Shown here: one piece after another, positions 22,917 to 33,881 of the stretch
Position numbering within the stretch: the stretch's first letter is position 1
Layout: each line of letters starts with the position of its first letter
Assembly (NCBI GenBank): GCA_015039315.1
Contig: WIDE01000023.1
Location: 163,560-227,559 of the forward strand
Direction: 5' to 3'
Length of the DNA: 64,000 nt
From: Clavulina sp. PMI_390
Taxonomy: Eukaryota; Basidiomycota; Agaricomycetes; Cantharellales; Hydnaceae
Translations under genes and position numbers: made by a program
The notes under the pieces: model-generated
Database searches by the model: none
What the model saw: the letters and a program-made list of their open reading frames with translations, nothing else
What the model was told of the DNA's origin: nothing

Positions 22917-23632
22917 ACGCGGCTGATATTTTGCCTCTTTCGGGGAAAGGAATCCTATGAATGAACCCCGCGACGTTCTGTTTCACAATTGATTGTTTAT
23001 CTCTTCACGGTTTAGCTTTCTGCGCAGGGTGGCATGGTAGTATATAGTATCTGCTAGCTTGATTACTTGCGTTCACTGTTATTGTCTCTCACACTTTCTT
23101 CAGCCGCGGTATATAACATTCATCTTCTTCGATATAAGCTTAGGGAAGACAAATTGAGTCTATGCTCGCATCATGTTGAGAGTGTCATCAAGTGAGGTCT
23201 CGGGCCCCGAAATGAATAGTGATTTGCCAGCAAGAGCGGGGTGAGTCAGGAACCAAGCAAGACCAAAGCCGGTATGAGCCTATAAACGACAAGAGAGCGA
23301 TGACAGCAACTCGATAGCTTTGTAAGGCGTCCACGTGCAAATCGCATGTAGCTTCTCGAGCAATTGTTCGCAACCTTGAGAGCACCTTGGCAATGTCATT
23401 GCTGCTGACGCGCCAGTTCCCGAATACTTGACCACGCTTGTCAACGCTATTGGCATTTTGTGTCAGCAATATGCCCTGAATTCGAAATTCTGTCCCAACC
23501 TCTGGTCCTCTGCTTTGCTCTCGCTCACTATATATATCTTGCCTCTTGCGCGAAGATTTCTGGTCTCAACGAGCTAGCCTGACAGTCACTTCTTTTGCAA
23601 CTCCACTACTATTAGTCTCCTCGATCCTAGCC
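22917..23632. other. Intergenic interval and duplicated promoter of the second AIF-like gene
   Basis: Holds the 3' flank of copy 1 and, from about 23165, a diverged copy of the promoter sequence found before copy 1. A TATATATATA stretch at about 23529-23538 lies about 95-100 nt upstream of the ATG. Confidence 0.6.
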
Positions 23633-25295
23633 ATGTCTTCATCATCGAAAAAAGTTGAGATTGTCATCGTCGGTGGCGGCAGTGGTGCTGCACTCGCATT
23701 CGCCCTCAGCCCTTCACTCGACTCGTCCAAGCACAACCTCACCGTCATCTCCCCTCTCCCCTTCGCGATTCATAACCCAGCCGCTGCCCGCTTGGTTGTC
23801 ACAAGCGCGGGCAATCTCGAGTCCAAACAGACCGGCGCCTTCACGCCGTACGACAGGCTCTTCAAGCCAGGTAAACCTGGCAGATTCCTCCAGGGCCGTG
23901 TCGCAGCAGTTGATGACAGGGAGAAGACTGTGACACTGGAAGGCACTGGCGACAAAATCGCCTATGATTACCTTGTGCTTGCCACTGGGTCGGTGTGGAG
24001 TGGCCCGCTTTCGTTTACGCAGATGAACAGCGAGGATGATGTGTTGGCTCAGGTTACTCAGTGGAGGGAGAAGATTGCAAAAGCAGATAGGATCGTGCTT
24101 GTTGGTGGTGGAGCCGTTGGTATTGGTATGCTCTTCCTCTGCTGGTTCATTTGTCTACGCATATTCTTATATTGACGACGATTCTGTCCTTTGTCTATCA
24201 GAAATGGCTGGCGAGATCAAGCTGGCGTACCCCAGCAAGAGCGTCACCGTCATCAACGCCTTCAACAAGCTTCTCAACGACGCATACACTGACAAATTCC
24301 GTGATCGCGGCCGTGATACTCTCGAAGCTGCTGGGGTCAGTGTCATTGTCGACGACCGCTTGGACGGCGTCCCTGCGGAAGGCCTCGTCACCAATAATTC
24401 AAGCGGAATCTCATTGAGAACACAAAAGGGCGCCGAGCTTGTGGCGGACCTCTTCGTATGTATCAACCACCTTATCACTCCATCTCATCCTGGTTGTTTG
24501 TTATGATGGCTTCGTACTGATTCATTCCTTTTCATTACGCGCTTTCTATCCCATAATCGATACACACCCGGAAATCGCTCGCTTCTCACTGATTGATGAC
24601 GGGCAATCTACTCCCGCACGCCGACTCTCCCCTCGGCCTTGAACTCCCTTTTCTGGGATTGACAGATCCCCACCTTCGGCCCTCGTCCTAATACCTCATT
24701 CCTCAAGAGCTTCGCATCAGGAGCAGCTCTCTCTCCTGGTGGGCGTGTCAACGTTACCCCAACACTTAACGTCCAGCTCGCCTCGTCCTCCGTCCTTCCA
24801 GAAGTATGGGCGATGGGGGATATTATCGAGTGGGATGAGCAGCACATGCTCATGAAGGCTACGGCACACTTGGCCATTGTCAAAAAGAACTTGTTGGCGA
24901 CACTCGCAGGGAGCGGTGGGAAGCTCGCTGAATACCAGAGTGGCAAGGAAATGATCATGGTCACCGTTGGGGTACGTGTAGCTTATCCGACGCTTCACAC
25001 CATTGAATTGATGCTAATAATCTCAATCCTCGTCCTTCCCACTTTTCCTCACTGGACTGGACCTATGTCTCCATTCTCTCGTTCACCTACCGGCTCCATG
25101 GTCACATTGTTTCCACCCACCCGCTACTATCTCATGATGGTCCGCATTATTCAACGCGTTGATTCTGCTGAGTAGAAGGGTGGATTTGGCTTCTTACCAT
25201 TTTTCGGGGGCTGGATTGTCGGCAACTGGTTTGTGGGCTTGATCAAGTCCGGGAGCCTGTTCGTGTCCATGGGACGCAAGGGGCTTGGCTACTAG
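23633..25295 (+). CDS. AIF/AMID-like FAD-dependent oxidoreductase (tandem copy 2)
   Basis: Paralogue of the preceding gene, with the same role and layout. Exons 23633-24125, 24202-24455, 24666-24971 and 25176-25295 encode 390 residues; exons 2 and 4 have the same length as in copy 1 (254 and 120 nt). The start was chosen by alignment with copy 1, adding a Ser-rich MSSSSKK extension; an upstream in-frame ATG at 23546 would fall near the TATA-like stretch. Motifs are VEIVIVGGGSGAALAFAL, ATGSVWSGP, IVLVGGGAVGIE, VWAMGDIIEWDEQH and a hydrophobic tail GGWIVGNWFVGLIKSGSLF. Protein identity with copy 1 is clearly high along the whole length, while introns have diverged, so the duplication is not very recent. 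Confidence 0.9.
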
Positions 25296-25704
25296 ACCTA
25301 GCTGCCAACCTCGCTGAGACGAGGAAAGTTTGTTTGTGTATGAAACCACGAATCTTTCTTTCCATACTCGTTTATCCTCATATTCCGGACTCCGTTTTGC
25401 TGCATCACCATTTATAGTATCTAAGGACTTCCTTCATTAGCTCCGTACAACATTACCCCTTTCCGTCCTGTCGAGAATAGCATTTCCAATCGATCTGATC
25501 TGTCCCCTCCCTTCTCGACTCGACTCTGTTAGGTGGTTAATGTTGTGATTATCCACCTCAAGCACATATCTCAGAGGATCCTTGGGGGAACGCAATATAC
25601 ACCTTCCAGCTTGACTAGGAGCTGAGAAACACGACCATATACCCAATACTGTTACATTTGATATTTGCTTGAAAGATGCAGCTTGGTAATTATGCAATGG
25701 CGCT
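25296..25704. other. Convergent 3' flanks of AIF copy 2 and WrbA copy 2
   Basis: Short interval between two converging genes. No gene, RNA or repeat is recognised. Confidence 0.6.
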
Positions 25705-26546
25705 TTAAGATTCATACTTGGCCAAAGTCTCATGGAAGATCTTTCCTTGAATGCCCGCCACCTCGAGCTCCAGGGGGGAAGGCTGGCGTGAGCCGTCAAG
25801 CTTGGAAAAGGTGCCCGCACCGAAGGGAGAACCTGAATGAAATAAGTGATAGGCAGGATGGAGGGAAGAGTAGGGCATATGTGATTAGGAAAGGCTGATA
25901 GGACAGGGGTGAAAGGCGGCGCACCTCCGTGAACCTCGTCTAGATTGTGCAGCTGCTCAAAGGAGTTCTTGTACCCGAGTGGAACAAAGATCATGCCGTG
26001 ATGTACGAGAGTAGAGAGGGCGGAATAGAAGGTGGATTCTTGACCGCCACCGAGACCGCCAGTAGAGATGAAGAGACCCGCAAGTTTGCCATGCAGAGCA
26101 CCAGTCTTCCAGAGCCCACCCGTGGAGTCCCAAAACGCCTTTACATTAGGAATAAAGTTTGAACGTGAGTCAGAGCATAGATAAGGAGATGCAGAAAACT
26201 AGACGCACCTTGAACTGCGCGGGCCAACCAGCGTACCGTGATGAGACACCAAAGAGGAAGCCATCGAATCCCGTGAGGCTTGCTGGAGTGGCGATCGGGT
26301 AATCAGGCTTAGGTGCTGCGTGCATCTTGACGAGAACTTCCTCGGGCAGCGTCTCAGCCACCTGGAAAATCGTGACATCCCCTCCAGCAGCTTTGATGCC
26401 TGCAGCCTCCGCTTCCGCAACTAATTAGAAGAGGAACCCGCAGCGATGAGCACTGGGCCTGGAAGATTACATCTCCTGGAGAACAACATACGCTTGGCTA
26501 CGTGACCCCATGTGGTATAGATGACGATAGCGATCTTGGGGGCCAT
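25705..26546 (-). CDS. NAD(P)H:quinone oxidoreductase, WrbA/flavodoxin-like (copy 2)
   Basis: Paralogue of the WrbA gene at 8120, on the other strand. Exons, in transcription order, are 26546-26492, 26420-26209, 26138-25925 and 25832-25705 (202 residues). The first three exons are exactly as long as those of copy 1 (55, 212, 214 nt). The motifs are conserved: [67 protein letters not shown] and SPFGAG. A TATA-like CATAAAGG on the minus strand lies about 65 nt upstream of the ATG. Expected role: two-electron reduction of quinones in the cytosol with FMN and NAD(P)H. Confidence 0.93.
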
Positions 26547-27541
26547 TGTGGGTTTCTGCTACTTGAGGGGAGGGGTTGAGGAGGAGGCTGGAGAGCGAAA
26601 GCTACCGAAACTGAGCCTTTATGCAGCTTCCCAAGCAGCATACCACTCACCTTCAGGGTTCTATTCACCTGTGCGCCGATGAAGTGCCCAATAGGCTATC
26701 ACAAGATGAGACGATATCATATGCTGCAAACCCTGTACGGGGATCGTGGCCGTTATCCCGTCGCAGCATGCGAATACAATCAGCCGATGTTCACGCGAAA
26801 AGAAGGGAGGGTGGCTTTCCCATCCTAGTGGGAAAGAGCCTATCCGGATTCAGATAGGCGAGCACCTTCACTTCCTTCATTCAACAAAAGCAACAACGTC
26901 ACACGATGGTGAGGTCACATCATTCGCAATGATTTGCTATCAACTATCCCGAGCAGCGAAAAAGATCAACAAGGCAGTCCAATTGAGCCCCCCACGACGA
27001 GCGATCGATGCAATTTTGCCTGTTGTCCATCTATTACAGCCCCTCCTTAGATAAGATCGCTCTGAATCATTTCGCCTGGTCACACGGAAGATCATATTGA
27101 CCATGAGCATTCCAAAGGGTCTCGTTTCCTCTTGGCGCAAGAATCAATCATGTGGGAGGGTTCTTCCTTTTTGTGTGGCCGACGGTATTCCGGTTCGTGT
27201 GAGGATAAGTCTCTAGTGGAGGCAACTAGTCTTGGGCCACTGGCAGCCAGTGAGAGCGGTGACTCACAGTCTGTGAGATCAAGTTCCCTAGAAATGATCT
27301 CTAGAAGACCGCTAGCAATACCAGATGTTGGTGACACACTAACAAGCTTTAGATAAGTGTTGTTCACACCAAGAAGCTTTCGCTCTTGTTTAGTACGGAA
27401 TATCGGGCGGAGAGAGAGGTGTTTGGGCAACCCAACCCTCGATAACAACAGGCACCGCGACGACCAAACACCAGTCCTTCATCCACCAATACTCGGCTTG
27501 ATTGGCACTCCTGACTTGATTTATTCCGATTTTGACTTGAT
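26547..27541. other. Divergent intergenic interval between WrbA copy 2 and RRP42
   Basis: About 1 kb that must contain promoters for both divergently transcribed genes. The open frames seen on both strands (27092-27448 minus, 26746-27054 plus, 27357-27704 plus) show no family resemblance. No repeat is seen. Confidence 0.55.
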
Positions 27542-28832
27542 ATGCCAATATCAAAAGCTGAATCGTCATTCATCCGGGCTTCTTTTCTCTCCAACCCTCC
27601 TCAGAGAAACGATGGCCGCGCTCTCAACGAATTTCGAGCAATCGCCATCCAGGCAGGCGGCGATGTGGCCCCGCTCGCCAATGGAAGCGCCAAAATCAAC
27701 CTAGGCGGGACAGAAGTCATAGCCGCAATCAAGCTTGAGGCAGAAAATATTGCCAATGCTGGAGGCATGAGTGGTGCAATCGGTGCAGGTGTTGAGGAGA
27801 GTCTGGGGCGGGATGGTGGACGTGTATCATGTACCGTTTCCTGGTCCGTATCTTATTCACGAATTATGGTTTTTTTTTTATCTCCCTGCGTGAACTGTGT
27901 GTTGTTTTATTCTTCGATGGATCTCATCCCATGATGGCCGTGGCTTTTTGTCTGCACTCCTTTCACACAGCTCACAGTCTGCGTACCCCCACAAACTTTC
28001 TCAAGAACTTGATGCTATCTCTTCCGATCTCTCTGCTCTCCTTACACCAGCGCTCTCCTCTGCCCTTACCCCCTCCCCACAGCTGACGATCGTTCCTGGG
28101 CGCAAGTCTTGGCTCTTAAATATTGATGCTCTTGTCCTCACTGACAATGGGAACATCTTCGATGCAATCACTCTCGCCATTCGTGCCGCCCTATGGGACC
28201 TGCGCATCCCGCGTACGAGGGGTATTGAATTCGAGGCAAGGGAGAGCAGAGATGAACGAAGTGGAGTGCAGGATAGTATGAAGGCGCTGTTGAAGGGGAG
28301 TGGAGGCGGGAGGAAGAAAGCAATAGCCGGCGCAGAGTTTGATCTGGAGGATTACTGGGATGAGGGGGAGCATTTAACCGCTAGGACAGCGCTGCCAATT
28401 GGCATTACATTTAACCTGGTATATGCTCATCGCTCACTATTGTTGGGTGCTGAACCGCTCATTCTTAATTCATACCCTTCCGTTAGGTCGACCCAACATC
28501 GTTTCTTGATGCGACGGCCCAGGAGGAAGAAAGTGCTCCAGATCGGCTCCACCTCATTTATTCTTTCTCCAGCCTAGAACCGTCAAAATCCTCCCAGCCC
28601 GGTAAACTACATGGTTTCCAGCTTGTCGGGCCGGGGGAGGTCCCATTTTCGCGGATCAAGCCCTTGCTAGCAGTGCGTCCAAGCTCAGTCATGTTTTTTT
28701 CCTTGTATGCTGTCTGACGACTTCTTGGTGGATCCACAGGAGAGCGAAAGCCATGCGCGAGCCCTTTCCAGTGCCGTCCATAACATGCTGGCCGCGGAAG
28801 AAGCTAAAAGTCTCGCTCTATCACATCGATAG
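27542..28832 (+). CDS. RRP42: Exosome core subunit RRP42 (RNase PH fold)
   Basis: Rrp42 is one of the six RNase PH-like ring subunits of the RNA exosome; it has a structural, non-catalytic role in 3'-5' RNA decay and processing. Exons 27542-27843, 27971-28418, 28487-28672 and 28740-28832 give 342 residues in phase. Evidence: the N-terminal ESSFIRASF followed by RNDGRALNEFR (the family's ND/DGR box, about residue 22), GSAKINLGGTEVIAAIKLE, SQSAYPHKLSQELD, then KSWLLNIDALVLTDNGNIFDAITLAIRAAL near 155 and a final ITFNLVDPTSFLDATAQEE. An insertion rich in Lys, Gly and Glu (about 195-235) separates RIPRTRGIEFEA from ARTALPIGITF. The first intron is 127 nt. Confidence 0.93.
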
Positions 28833-28990
28833 TCCTATATCATACTCTCTATCGATATCCTCAATTTCGCGGATTGTTTCCCACACATTGCTCAAGCTCC
28901 TGCCACCAGTGGAATCATCCAGGATATTGAAAGACATACATATCAATTTCAACTCCATTCAAGCGTGTATCTGGAGTATGCCTTGAGCTA
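28833..28990. other. Convergent 3' ends of RRP42 and membrane protein copy 2
   Basis: Short 158-nt spacer. The two genes converge; no separate terminator-like element is recognised. Confidence 0.5.
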
Positions 28991-30962
28991 TCAATCACGT
29001 GTGTGCATAATGTTCAACACAACAGATGTCGGTGGAACATCGGTTATTGGCAGCGAGGTGGACATATCAGAGAGTTCCATAACACCAGTGTCCGATTGAG
29101 AAGCGATTGTCCGAAGAGATGATCGCGTATGCAGACTATGGTGACCATCATAAACGAAACGAGATCACTGGGTCTAGAGGGCCCGCCACTTGGAGCTGCT
29201 GATACTTACTTTGCTAAAAATGTTGCGATGTATATACCTCCCAAAGGCTACGAGATTGGTTACCCATAGGAATATGAATTAGCTTATGCGTCGAGAATGG
29301 CACATGGGGACTTCGTGAACACCCACCATACCAAAGAACAAAATGGGCTCAAGCATGTTTGCGGCGGTGAACTGGGTAATGGGGGATTAGGGAGTTGCAT
29401 TAGGCAGGTACGATCAGATCGGATTGAGTGGAAGCGAAAGATGTGCTCCCAGGTGCTTACCAGGAGGAGCTGTATCGTCACGACAGTCGCTGTAACGGCA
29501 CCTGTGGCCACGCCGTACAGGGCGATGTGATTTAACACTGAGTCCGTCCTAACGGATAACGAGTCACGGAGACACATTAGAGGTTATGAAATAGCTCCTA
29601 GAATGATGGAATATATAGGAACCTGATGAAACCTGTTCGCCGCTTCTGCATCTCAAATGCTAGGGTGACAGATATCATGATATCAGTAAAAGTCTAATGT
29701 TAGGGTTTGACTTCGTTCAGTTTTCGCCCCGAAGAAGCCAGCATATTCCGACTGCGCGGTGCTGGAGTTACATACCGTGAAGGAGAGCCAAGCTGTCAAA
29801 ACCCCGTGGATTGCAGCCAGAGTATCCCAGGAGCTCTGAGGAGATAGATAGGACTCAATTGTGACGTCTAAGGAGATGAGACGAGATCATGACTGTGGAC
29901 GTGACCGCGAAGCTAGACTGGGTTTGCTCACATAGACCAAGTCCTACAATAGAAAGATGATGAAGAAATGCATGGAATGTAGAGTAGTATTGTGTCCTTA
30001 CCGAGAGTGGATGCCACAAGCACTCCCTGGATTAGCAAGCCACATCAGGTTAGCTGAAGAGCCGAGTACGAGTTGGCACAAGCTCGTTAGGTATCGAGAT
30101 ATTCACCAGCAACATCGTGAGCAGCAGATTGTGGGAGACTCGATTAGGTGGGTAGTAGGAGTAAATATCAGGTCCTCCTTACTGAAGCGATTTCATTAGG
30201 TATCCAAGCGCTCACCGATCCAATATCGTAGAGCAAAGAAGGATTGGACGAAGCCAGCGACCAAAACCTATTGATCAGGGGTCCATGCTAAAAGGGTCAA
30301 CTGGAGTATGCCTCGCGAGGGCCGAAAGGAATAGAACGTACTCCATGGGTACCATAGTAGGAAAGATACCTATGGGTAGGGGCGGTCCGCGAAGTGAGGG
30401 GTGGAGGTATCAGTCGGAGTTCAAGCATGGACATATGCTTTCGGTACTAACCAAGGTTGGACTAGGAGCTGGAGCGCGCCTCCGGCTGACGCAAATGTCC
30501 TATATACTGCATAGCTTGATATGCCTCTAGAAGGGAGTGCGGCAGAGTGTTAAAGTGCTGTGAAGCTCCGAACGAACACAAGCGCTTACACTTCGACTCC
30601 TTGCATGACCCTAATATTATATCAGCTAACACAACGTCGGCCAACGATATGAGGAGATTCTTACCATAACAGGCCAACCTGAAGCCGAAAGCCAGCGGTG
30701 GGTTAGATTGCGCAGAGTGGTTATAAAGCGGCAGAAACAGAGGATGAAGCACCAGTAATTGAGCATAGGGAGGATCTTTCGGGAATTTCTGGTAGTACAG
30801 ATGAGTTTGTACGCTAATAACTCCGAAGAGACTGAACGCATTGGGAAGTGAGACATGCGAGGTATCGCGAGAGCGGCAAAATACTCACAACGAGGACGAC
30901 CACGCTCCAAAGACGTAGCTTGCTAGCGACCGATTAAGGTTTATGCCATGAAATTCCGACAT
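28991..30962 (-). CDS. Seven-helix integral membrane protein, DUF6534-like, 16 exons (copy 2)
   Basis: Intact 296-residue paralogue of the gene at 4040. Exons in order: 30962-30889, 30831-30753, 30678-30665, 30610-30590, 30526-30452, 30369-30342, 30267-30216, 30138-30107, 30026-30002, 29943-29932, 29867-29776, 29693-29623, 29548-29461, 29371-29327, 29247-29210 and 29135-28991. The first 15 exon lengths are identical to those of copy 1. Hydrophobic segments include LASYVFGAWSSSLFGVISV, VLVAGFVQSFFALRYW, LLLTMLLGVLVASTLGLG, IHGVLTAWLSFTFTDIM, LYGVATGAVTATVVTIQLLL and ILFFGMPLGGIYIATFLA. The polar C-terminus (SQSDTGVMELSDMS) is longer than in copy 1. Function unknown; seven helices suggest a receptor- or sensor-like membrane protein, but nothing here proves signalling. 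Confidence 0.85.
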
Positions 30963-31905
30963 CGAAGAGCTGGGTGGTACGCTTTGTGCGTAGCAAATTT
31001 ACACAACTATGGCCGAAGATCAAGGAGGCACGTTTTGAAGAGCTACACACACCAGTATCATACCACCGCTTTTGAGGCCGCTGAGATCGGTCTCATGTAA
31101 CGGTCCATCATCCCAGCGGGCGTCGGTAGGACGGCAGGACCAAAGGGCGATTCGGGATCGACGTCGGAACCCACTTCGTATTATGAGCGGCGGGATCTAG
31201 TTATTCTTACATAAAATAGCTGGAGTCATCCGAAGAACTTCTTGTTGATATGATGCAATATCCCTTCCCTCGCATCAAAACGAGAAAAGAAGAAAGTCAT
31301 GTGCTCCTGAGACACCACACCAGACGTACCAAATCCAATAGCTTGTCCACAGTGGCTACAGAGCTTCAAGACGCATTAGGATCCATGCGATAGAGTTTAA
31401 GTTTCCTCAATTATTGCCCGGCCATGAGGATGAGTTGCCCTTGCACGGTGCTTTGCACTTCCGCAGAGCACGCCTACCAGCGGAATGTTGGAAATGATGT
31501 CTAGCACCCTAGGTGGAAAATCTTAATATAATAGAGTACAGTTTCACTATCAGATACCAGAGATGGTCGATATCGTGCCGTGTTCCTCTGTGAGTTCTGG
31601 TTCGACGCAACAGGACAGAACGAACATAAGGGGAGCAAGGTGTGAAAGAACGAGATCTGGGATAGCTCAGGCCCTCCCGTCGTAGGCGTCGAGCGACTAT
31701 CCTCCGTGGGACAGACAGGCCCTTGGGTCATATCGACAGAAGAAACTATATTGGGGCTGTCAAAGAGAGGAGCTACAGTTCGTGGCGGCATCTGCAAGGG
31801 ACAACGCGTGGGAAATTGAGAATCGTGACCGAGGCTAAGCGTCACGGGAGACCGCATTGATCTGAGGACTGGCAATAATACTATTCAGACTGACTATAAC
31901 TAGAA
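30963..31905. other. Intergenic interval between membrane protein copies 2 and 3
   Basis: About 0.94 kb holding the promoter of copy 2 and the 3' flank of copy 3. The sequence just upstream of copy 2 (to about 31170) resembles that upstream of copy 3 (33882-34110), with shared blocks such as TCCGTCCTACC/TGCCGTCCTACC on the minus strand, so the tandem duplication unit included the promoter. No other gene is supported. Confidence 0.55.
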
Positions 31906-33881
31906 TCATAAATCACGGGCATGTAATACAACAGAAGTAACGGTAACATCGGTTCTTGGTAGAGTGGCGGACACTGGGGAGAGCTCAATCGCGCCGGCAT
32001 CGGAACCCATCCCTCGGAGAGATGATCGTGTATGGAGGCTACGATCGACGTCGCAGGCAGGATCAATAGAGATTTTCGATTAGCACGTCGCGCGGACCAG
32101 CGGATCACGGAGATTGAGACCCACTTTGCTAGAAACGTTGCAATATATATGCCTCCTAGAGGCTGGGAGATAGAACGTCAGAATATTGAATGTGAACGCC
32201 AGTAAAACGTGAGGGGACAGTGTTACAAGGCTTCGGAGGAAATTAATACACACCATACCAAAGAATAATATAGGTTCAAGCATATCTGCTACAGTGTACT
32301 AAGGGAATAAGAAGCAAATGGTTTCAGAGAGGTGCAATGAGAGGGGCTTTTGAAGCAGTAGAAGAGTTATGATCTCCGATGCTTACAAGGAGAAGTTGTA
32401 TGGTGACGATTGTCGCTGTCACTGCGCCTGTGGCTACCCCGTATATAGCGACACGATTCAGCATGGAATCCGTCCTGTCAATTCATGAGCCATGGGTATA
32501 TATCGGAAGTCGTGAAGCAGATGAAAGGCAAGCAAAAACCCATACTTGAAGAAACCCGTTCGCCGCTTTCGCATCTCGAATGCTAGGGTGGCTGCCACCG
32601 TTATATCCGTAAAGGTCTAACATGGGTCGTAGAATCATCAGATTCACCGCACTACACTACTCCTACGATGCGAGCATAATTTGGCTGTGAGATCCTAAGT
32701 TACGCACCGTGAGGGTTAACCAGGCGGTCAAGACTTTATCGATTGCGGCCAAGGTATTGAAGGAGCTCTGTGGCGATAGGTATGACTCAACCGTGACATC
32801 TAGAGATCTGAGATGAGGTTCGTGCTTCTTCCAGAAGTAATCACGAGGCCATGTCGCGTGAGCTCACATAATCCGAGTCCTATGAGATAGAAGAAAATCA
32901 ATAAATGACGACCAACGCGAGCGAAAAACCTCCTTACCTAGGGTAGATGCTACTAGCATTCCCTGTACATGGTCGCGGATTTCCGTCAGTGAAGGAGTCG
33001 AGCACGGCCTGATGCAAGTTTGGAGCAGTGTAGGTGTTCTCACCAGTAAGGCCGTGAGTAGCCAATTATGCGAAACTTCACGTTGATAGGTATGGGACCT
33101 AGTGTTAGCTGTACGCATTCGAGTGATGGGGCAAAGGAATTCCAACACTCACCGATCCAATATCTTGAAACAAAGAATGACTGGACCATGCAGGCCACCA
33201 TAACCTATTGATTGAGGGCCCACGACACCATTTAGCAAGCCTCAGCAGGACAAGCAGGCTTTGAAGAACGTACTCCATGGGTGCCATAGTAAGACAGGTA
33301 CCTATGGAGCACGGAAGGGTTGGAGGATGCGCGTATATGCGGGCATCACGTCACTGACCAAGGTTGGACTAAAAGCTGAAGTGCACCTGCTGGTGACCCA
33401 AAGGTTTCATACAACGCGTAGCTCAATATACCTCTATACGGAAGTGAGACGGTAGTGTTAGGAGAAAAGCAAGGGGGGTGGGAGGGGTTCATGGGCGCTT
33501 ACACTTCGGCGCCCTGAATAGACCTGATAACGGATCAGCAAACATGATGCAAACCGTTGTATAAGGAGATTCGTACCATAATAGGCCGACCTAGAAACCA
33601 AGAATCCTAACATTAGATCATATCACGCGTGGTCCGCGTGTAAAGGGAGAAAAGGTGCATTCAGCGCACCAGAAGTCTTGAGTGGATAGGATCTCTAGGG
33701 AATTTCTGGTAGTACAGGTGAGTTTGCACAGTTATGACTCCAAAGAGACTGCAAGCTTAGATATATGAGGCATTTACGAGCTATCACAGGACGGCCGAAA
33801 TACCCACAACGACGATGCCCACTCCCCGAAGACGTAACTCGCAAGTGCTCGGTTGAGATTAATGCCGTGAAAGCTTGACAT
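31906..33881 (-). CDS. Seven-helix integral membrane protein, DUF6534-like, 16 exons (copy 3)
   Basis: Third member, head-to-tail with copy 2 and about 2.9 kb from it, start to start. Exon 1 is 33881-33808, exon 2 33748-33670, and the last 32038-31906. All intermediate blocks are present between good splice sites with the same lengths as in copies 1 and 2 (14, 21, 75, 28, 52, 32, 25, 12, 92, 71, 88, 45, 38 nt), giving about 292 residues. Recognisable segments are SYVFGEWASSFLFGVITVQ, THLYYQKFPRDP, VMVACMVQSFFVSRYW, VLTAWLTLTFTDITVAATLA, RVAIYGVATGAVTATIVTI and LFFGMPLGGIYIATFLA. The C-terminal tail again varies (GAIELSPVSATLPRTDV). No disabling change was found. Confidence 0.84.

Noticed and set aside
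25437..25994. Minus-strand frame of 185 codons overlapping WrbA copy 2
   Set aside because: Only its first part is the third WrbA exon; the rest is intron and 3' flank read through.
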